64,000 nucleotides of DNA, from the NCBI GenBank assembly GCA_036782715.1, contig DAIPYN010000007.1:8911-72910 (forward strand). The letters run 5' to 3'. This document shows, piece by piece, positions 60,049 through 64,000 of this stretch (the first letter of the stretch is position 1; every line of letters starts with the position of its first letter). A program made the translations under genes and the position numbers. The notes beneath the pieces were generated by a model. That model did no database searches, had not been told where the DNA came from, and saw only the letters and a program-made list of their open reading frames with translations. This DNA comes from UBA3478 sp036782715. GTDB taxonomy: Bacteria > Bacteroidota > Bacteroidia > Flavobacteriales > Flavobacteriaceae.

Positions 60049-61436
60049 AATCAGTTACACTTAGCCTTGTTTTTACAACGCTATCGTTTGGGCAGCAGTT
60101 AAGCTCGTTTACAGAAGAGTTATTCAACGAATATTCGAGATATGAGGTAGAGGGCTTTTCAAGTATGAAAGTGCAGCCAAAATTTTTACAAAAACAAATA
60201 GACTTGATTACTAGTAAGGCTCCAGAGCTTTTCGAAGTTCAACTGTTAGGTCATTCTGTTGAGGATCGGCCAATAAGAATGGTAAGTGTTGGTAATGGCG
60301 ACACTGATGTTCTAATGTGGTCACAAATGCACGGAAATGAGTCTACAGCAACTCGGTCTATCGTTGATTTACTTTCTTTTGTCGCAGAAAACAGAAATCA
60401 TAAATCAGTAAAAAGTTTATTACAAGATCTCCGAATTCATTTTATTCCCATGTTGAATCCTGATGGAGCTAGCCGCTGGACTCGTGAAAATGCCATTGGT
60501 ATTGATCTTAATCGTGATGCACTTCGCTTAGTGGCACCAGAATCTCAAATATTAAAGGGAGTAAGAGATAGTTTGAATGCAGATTATGGTTTTAATCTTC
60601 ACGATCAGAGTAAATATTATAATGTGGAACGTTTAAGCAATGAGGCCAGTATTTCATTTTTAGCCACTGCTTTCGATTATGAGAAAAGTAGAAGTGCAGG
60701 AAGAGATGAAGCCATGCAATTAATCTCTTATTTATACAAAATTAATCAACAATACATTCCAAATCATACTGGTCGGTACAATGACGACTTCGAACCACGT
60801 GCCTTTGGCGATAATATTCAAAAATGGGGAACAAAACTCATATTGATCGAAACAGGAGGCTTCAAAAATGATCCAGAAAAGCAATTGGGGAGAAAACTCA
60901 ATTTTGTATTAATTGGATCCGCTTTAGAAGCTATTCAAAAAGGACTTCACAAAGCAATTTCGGTAGAGCAATACAACCAGATTCCGCGTAACGACCGAAA
61001 CTTATTTGATTTAAAGATTGAGAAAGTTCAAAAAAAGGTGAATGGTTCTTATTACACCGTTGATCTTGGTTATTATTTAGAGGAATCAGGCTACGATTCT
61101 AACCTTGGCAAGGCAATTTATCAAGTAACCTTAGAAGATCAGGGAGATTTAAGCACTTACACAGGTTACAGCAGCTTTAATGCAGAAGGACTAAAGATTT
61201 TATATCCTAAGGTTTATAAAGGTAAGATCAAAGATGATGCTCACGAGAAATCGCTACTTGAAGAAGGGTTTCTATATTACACAAAAGCTCCTTCAAGAAG
61301 GTATTTACCTACTGCAATGCTTCAGTATAATGACGGGGTAGAGCAGGAGTTATCTCTTGAAAACACCTATTTTTTAATAAACGAATTCAACGAACCGAAA
61401 CATCTTTTTATAAAAGGTCAACTTATTGATTTATAG
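60036..61436 (+). CDS. Secreted M14-family zinc carboxypeptidase-like protein
   Basis: A 466-residue homologue of the cytoplasmic M14 protein at 31188, here with a Sec signal peptide (MDFIKSVTLSLVFTTLSFGQQ) and an extra C-terminal domain of some 140 residues. The zinc site has HGNES (His99, Glu102); NPDGASRWTRENAIGIDLNRDA and FNLHDQSKYYN match the homologue. It begins inside the end of menB, so its start is well fixed by the signal peptide. It should act in the periplasm or at the surface on peptides or small peptide conjugates. Confidence 0.85.
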   Translation: MDFIKSVTLSLVFTTLSFGQQLSSFTEELFNEYSRYEVEGFSSMKVQPKFLQKQIDLITSKAPELFEVQLLGHSVEDRPIRMVSVGNGDTDVLMWSQMHGNESTATRSIVDLLSFVAENRNHKSVKSLLQDLRIHFIPMLNPDGASRWTRENAIGIDLNRDALRLVAPESQILKGVRDSLNADYGFNLHDQSKYYNVERLSNEASISFLATAFDYEKSRSAGRDEAMQLISYLYKINQQYIPNHTGRYNDDFEPRAFGDNIQKWGTKLILIETGGFKNDPEKQLGRKLNFVLIGSALEAIQKGLHKAISVEQYNQIPRNDRNLFDLKIEKVQKKVNGSYYTVDLGYYLEESGYDSNLGKAIYQVTLEDQGDLSTYTGYSSFNAEGLKILYPKVYKGKIKDDAHEKSLLEEGFLYYTKAPSRRYLPTAMLQYNDGVEQELSLENTYFLINEFNEPKHLFIKGQLIDL

Positions 61437-61464
61437 TAATTTAATTATTTTTAGTTAAATAAAG

Positions 61465-61491
61465 AGTTTATTTTAAACTAAAATTTTAAAC
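61465..61491. repeat. Inverted and direct repeat before the EamA transporter
   Basis: AGTTTA (61465-61470) and TAAACT (61474-61479) form a perfect inverted repeat around TTT, and TTTTAAAC occurs twice, at 61471-61478 and 61484-61491, 13 bp apart. All lie in the 68 nt gap between the M14 and EamA genes, which is extremely AT-rich. This could be an operator, but repeats of this length are common in such a composition. Confidence 0.3.
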
Positions 61492-61504
61492 AAAATAATA
61501 TAAA

Positions 61505-62422
61505 ATGAACATAACCAAGGTTTTAGCTTTTATATCGATCTATTTAATTTGGGGCTCTACCTATTTATTAAATAAGATCGCAGTAGGTCAGTTAGAACCG
61601 TTCATGTTGGCAGGTGTTCGATTTCTTTCAGCGTCCTTTTTAATGTTTCTAATTGTGAAAGTCTCTGGTAAAAGTTTAAAGGTGACTTTTGTTCAGCTGA
61701 AGAATTTAGCAATTGCTGGTTTTCTATTCCTAGCCATTGGTAATGGAGTGGTCGTTTGGGCATTATCCTATGTAGATAGTGGTTTAGCGGCCCTTACCAT
61801 ATCATCTCAACCCTTAATCGTATTGTTATTACTATGGATTATAGAAAATAAACGCATCAAATTATTCTCCTGGATTGGTGTTTTTATAGGGTTACTAGGG
61901 ATGTTTTTACTGATTAGTCAGAATCAAATTACGTCTTCTCCAGAATCATTGAAAGGGATATTGATGATCATAGGTTGCGTAATTACCTGGGGTTATGCTA
62001 GCATTTTTGTTGGTAAAGCAGAATTGCCAAAAAATTATTTAGTTAATTCTGCCTATCAAATGTTTTTTGGAAGTCTTTGGCTTATTTCAATGAGTATGAT
62101 TAAACAAGAACATTGGGTAAGTCCTGATGAATGGGAAATCAACGTGAAATGGTCTATGTTAGGATTAATTATTTTTGGTAGTATCGTTGCGTTTACGTCT
62201 TTCAATTATCTGTTAAGAACAGTGAGTCCTGAAAAGGTGGCCACTTCAACATATATCAATCCGATTGTTGCCATGATTTTAGGATATTTGGTATTGAACG
62301 AAACGATTAGTACTCAAAGTGTAGTAGCAGCAGTTGTATTATTGACTGGTGTCTACTTTATAAATATGAAAAGAGACCCTCGGGTGTACCTAAGAGCACG
62401 TGCTATGAAACGTCTAAAATAA
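61505..62422 (+). CDS. EamA/DMT family transporter
   Basis: A 305-residue drug/metabolite transporter with two EamA repeats of five membrane helices each. The N-terminal ISIYLIWGSTYLLNKIAVG and GVRFLSASFLMFLIV and the repeat-2 ITWGYASIFVGKAELPKN and YINPIVAMILGYLVLNE are the expected conserved helix ends. The ligand is not predictable; family members export amino acids, nucleosides or dyes. It is followed 33 nt later by the oxygenase gene. Confidence 0.92.
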   Translation: MNITKVLAFISIYLIWGSTYLLNKIAVGQLEPFMLAGVRFLSASFLMFLIVKVSGKSLKVTFVQLKNLAIAGFLFLAIGNGVVVWALSYVDSGLAALTISSQPLIVLLLLWIIENKRIKLFSWIGVFIGLLGMFLLISQNQITSSPESLKGILMIIGCVITWGYASIFVGKAELPKNYLVNSAYQMFFGSLWLISMSMIKQEHWVSPDEWEINVKWSMLGLIIFGSIVAFTSFNYLLRTVSPEKVATSTYINPIVAMILGYLVLNETISTQSVVAAVVLLTGVYFINMKRDPRVYLRARAMKRLK

Positions 62423-62455
62423 ATGTCCCATAATTTATATTATGTAAAATAGAAT

Positions 62456-63394
62456 ATGAAATCAGCTATCCCATCTGTGAACTTAAGTCATTATATCAAT
62501 GGTACTAGAAATGAACAGCTCACTTTTATTGATGCTGTAGGTTCCGCGTTTTCTGAAATAGGCTTCGTTGCTTTGAAGGGTCACTTTTTAGATGACACCC
62601 TTACCAATCATCTTTACACCTCTGTTAAAGATTTCTTCGCGCTTCCTGAATCGATCAAGCTTCAATACGAAATTGAAGGCATGGCAGGTCAACGAGGATA
62701 CACTTCTTTCGGACGAGAAACGGCTAAAGGAAGTAAGATCGCTGATTTAAAGGAGTTCTGGCACTTTGGTCAATATCACGATCCTGACGGCATTTACCCT
62801 TCTAACTACCTGGTTTCAGAGTTAGATTCATTCAATGTTTACGGTGAAAAGGCTTATAAAGCACTTGAAAATACGGGGCTTCATTTGCTACGCGCTATAG
62901 CTGAACACCTTGATCTACCTGCTAATTATTTTGATCAGTGGGTAATTGGAGGTAATTCAATACTACGCCCTATCCACTATCCGCCAGTAAAATCTGAGGA
63001 TAGAAAAGCTATTAGAGCAGCTGCACATGGGGATATTAATTTGATCACTTTACTAATGGGAGCACATGGTAAAGGTTTACAAGTACAACGTCTTGATGGA
63101 GTTTATGTTGATGCGATCGCTGAACCAGATGAATTGATGATTAATGTTGGAGATATGCTTTCTCGTTTAACCAATAATCGATTAAAATCAACCATTCATC
63201 GCGTGGTTAATCCAAATGAAGATATCGTTAATGAGTCAAGATATTCTATTCCATTTTTTATGCATCCGAAGAGAGAAATGCCACTTAATTGTTTAGAATC
63301 TTGTGTAAATAACCATTCACCAAAGCAATTTGAAGACTGTACTGCTGGTGAATATCTCGATGAACGTTTAAGAGAATTAGGCCTACTAAAATAA
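62456..63394 (+). CDS. 2-Oxoglutarate/Fe(II) oxygenase of the isopenicillin N synthase family
   Basis: A 312-residue non-haem iron oxygenase. The iron-binding HxD is in AAHGDINLITLLMG and the distal histidine in STIHRVVNP; an arginine and serine that bind the 2-oxoglutarate carboxylate are in SRYSIPFFMHP. The N-terminal region FSEIGFVALKGHFLDD is the conserved DIOX_N type. The family oxidises small molecules such as amino acids, antibiotics precursors and hormones; the substrate here is unknown. It lies 7 nt before the SUI1 gene. Confidence 0.9.
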   Translation: MKSAIPSVNLSHYINGTRNEQLTFIDAVGSAFSEIGFVALKGHFLDDTLTNHLYTSVKDFFALPESIKLQYEIEGMAGQRGYTSFGRETAKGSKIADLKEFWHFGQYHDPDGIYPSNYLVSELDSFNVYGEKAYKALENTGLHLLRAIAEHLDLPANYFDQWVIGGNSILRPIHYPPVKSEDRKAIRAAAHGDINLITLLMGAHGKGLQVQRLDGVYVDAIAEPDELMINVGDMLSRLTNNRLKSTIHRVVNPNEDIVNESRYSIPFFMHPKREMPLNCLESCVNNHSPKQFEDCTAGEYLDERLRELGLLK

Positions 63395-63401
63395 ATACGC
63401 A

Positions 63402-63737
63402 ATGGATTTAGCCGATGCATTGAGAAATGCCTTTCCAGATCACGAACCCGAAGAAATAGTAGCGTCGAACGAGGAAAAATCGTTTGACTTTTATGTGCAC
63501 ACCACTCCTACGCTACAATGTTGCTATGAGAAGCGTAAAGGAAAGGCTACCACAGTGATTAAATCGTATCAAGGAACACCCGCCGACTTCAAGAAATTAG
63601 CGAGTGCCATTAAAAAAAAGTTCAATATCGGAGGTGGTATTAAGTCTGATGATATCGTTATTCAAGGTGATTACCGCGAGGTAATCATGAGTTTTTTAAA
63701 AGAGTGTGGGTTTGCGGTTAAACGTGTTGGAGGGTAG
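63402..63737 (+). CDS. SUI1/eIF1-like translation factor (YciH-type)
   Basis: A 111-residue SUI1-domain protein, related to eukaryotic/archaeal initiation factor 1 and to E. coli YciH. The basic region CYEKRKGKATTVIKSYQG and the KKLASAIKKKFNIGGGIKSDDIVIQGDYRE segment form the SUI1 fold, which in eIF1 and YciH sits near the ribosomal P site and helps check initiation. Its 3' end overlaps the ung gene on the other strand by 42 nt. Confidence 0.9.
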   Translation: MDLADALRNAFPDHEPEEIVASNEEKSFDFYVHTTPTLQCCYEKRKGKATTVIKSYQGTPADFKKLASAIKKKFNIGGGIKSDDIVIQGDYREVIMSFLKECGFAVKRVGG

Positions 63738-64000
63738 ACTCCAATTAATCACCTTCTTATGGTTAACCTTTAAGTAGTTGTTTGCTTTATCGAAGTGTCC
63801 ATTACCAAACCACAGCCCCCTATTCGCACTAAGTGGTGACGGATGACCACTCTTAAGTACAAGATGTTTTTCATGATCTATCCACTTCTCTAAAGTTATA
63901 GCTGCAGCTCCCCATAACATAAAAACTACATTTTCTTTTCGCTCGTTAATGTAATCGATACAGTTGAGGGTAAAGTTTTGCCAACCTAATTTTGAGTGGC
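63696..64000 (-). CDS. ung: Uracil-DNA glycosylase, C-terminal part (5' end outside window)
   Basis: The minus-strand frame is open to the window edge and encodes about 100 C-terminal residues of family 1 uracil-DNA glycosylase, which removes uracil from DNA. HSKLGWQNFT is part of the region before the DNA-binding loop, and GHPSPLSANRGLWFGNGHF is the conserved leucine-loop motif with the catalytic histidine. The rest of the gene, including the water-activating DPYH-type motif, is beyond position 64000. Its 3' end overlaps the SUI1 gene by 42 nt. Confidence 0.93.
   Translation of the reverse strand, partial: HSKLGWQNFTLNCIDYINERKENVVFMLWGAAAITLEKWIDHEKHLVLKSGHPSPLSANRGLWFGNGHFDKANNYLKVNHKKVINWSLPSNTFNRKPTLF

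Noticed and set aside
1..64000. Mobile elements, CRISPR arrays, rRNA and tRNA genes
   Set aside because: No transposase, integrase, repeat-spacer array or tRNA-like cloverleaf was seen; gaps between genes are too small for most of these.

Overview
The window is a dense, AT-rich chromosomal segment from a member of the Bacteroidota, most likely a flavobacterial lineage (Flavobacteriales sensu lato). Four signs support this. The primary sigma factor is short and of Bacteroidota type. Matches to TAnnTTTG, the Bacteroidota -7 promoter element, sit just upstream of many start codons. Ribosome-binding sites of the Shine-Dalgarno type are essentially absent. Several gene forms and neighbourhoods are typical of the phylum: LpxC-FabZ fusion, parE-parC followed by a small lipoprotein, a cluster-less endonuclease III, and a dihydroorotase-like pseudoenzyme. 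The genus cannot be named from sequence alone. I see no rRNA, tRNA, CRISPR array, transposase, integrase or phage gene, so this is core genome. No stretch above about 160 bases lacks a gene.

Layout. 1-5404: end of an S9 peptidase, then a cysteine-synthase-like enzyme, an alpha-oxoamine synthase of the serine palmitoyltransferase type, and a convergent YghO/bacterial-ceramide-synthase-like acyltransferase. I read these three together as a candidate sulfonolipid (capnine) or sphingolipid module. 5437-10542: YfhO-like membrane protein, glycosyltransferase and flippase. 10526-15896: uvrA, nth, a Bcp-type peroxiredoxin and a large conserved protein of unknown function. 15972-21719: metallo-beta-lactamase-fold hydrolase, a 41-residue membrane peptide, esterase, dihydroorotase-like pseudoenzyme, secreted S10 peptidase, DUF2400 protein and a LolD-like ATPase. 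21753-26229: msrA, serC, a LuxC-type acyl-CoA reductase, ferredoxin and ychF. 26319-32792: topoisomerase IV (parE, parC), a lipoprotein, an M14 peptidase and an Lrp regulator. 32787-37075: aroB, proline dehydrogenase, an alanine-dehydrogenase-like protein and tsaE.

37104-44642 runs in one direction: HD phosphohydrolase, lpxD, lpxC-fabZ, lpxA, efp, sucD, fabG and a prohibitin homologue. 44663-51783 is a complete histidine operon in seven ORFs, hisG-[hisD-hisC]-hisB-hisH-hisA-hisF-hisIE. Its genes are packed with 4-8 nt overlaps, and it is preceded by a 17-residue leader peptide with four consecutive histidines and an attenuator hairpin. The in-frame HisD-HisC fusion is unusual. 51813-56349 holds a VWA/AAA+ pair with DUF2461, a flavobacterial unknown and rpoD. 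56513-64000 holds an SF2 helicase, a glycosyltransferase, menB, a secreted M14 peptidase, an EamA transporter, a 2-oxoglutarate/Fe(II)-type oxygenase, a SUI1/eIF1-like protein and the 3' part of ung.

Recurrent themes: very short 5' leaders, convergent genes whose 3' ends overlap (up to 42 nt), and enzyme-family members that have lost canonical catalytic or metal-binding residues.
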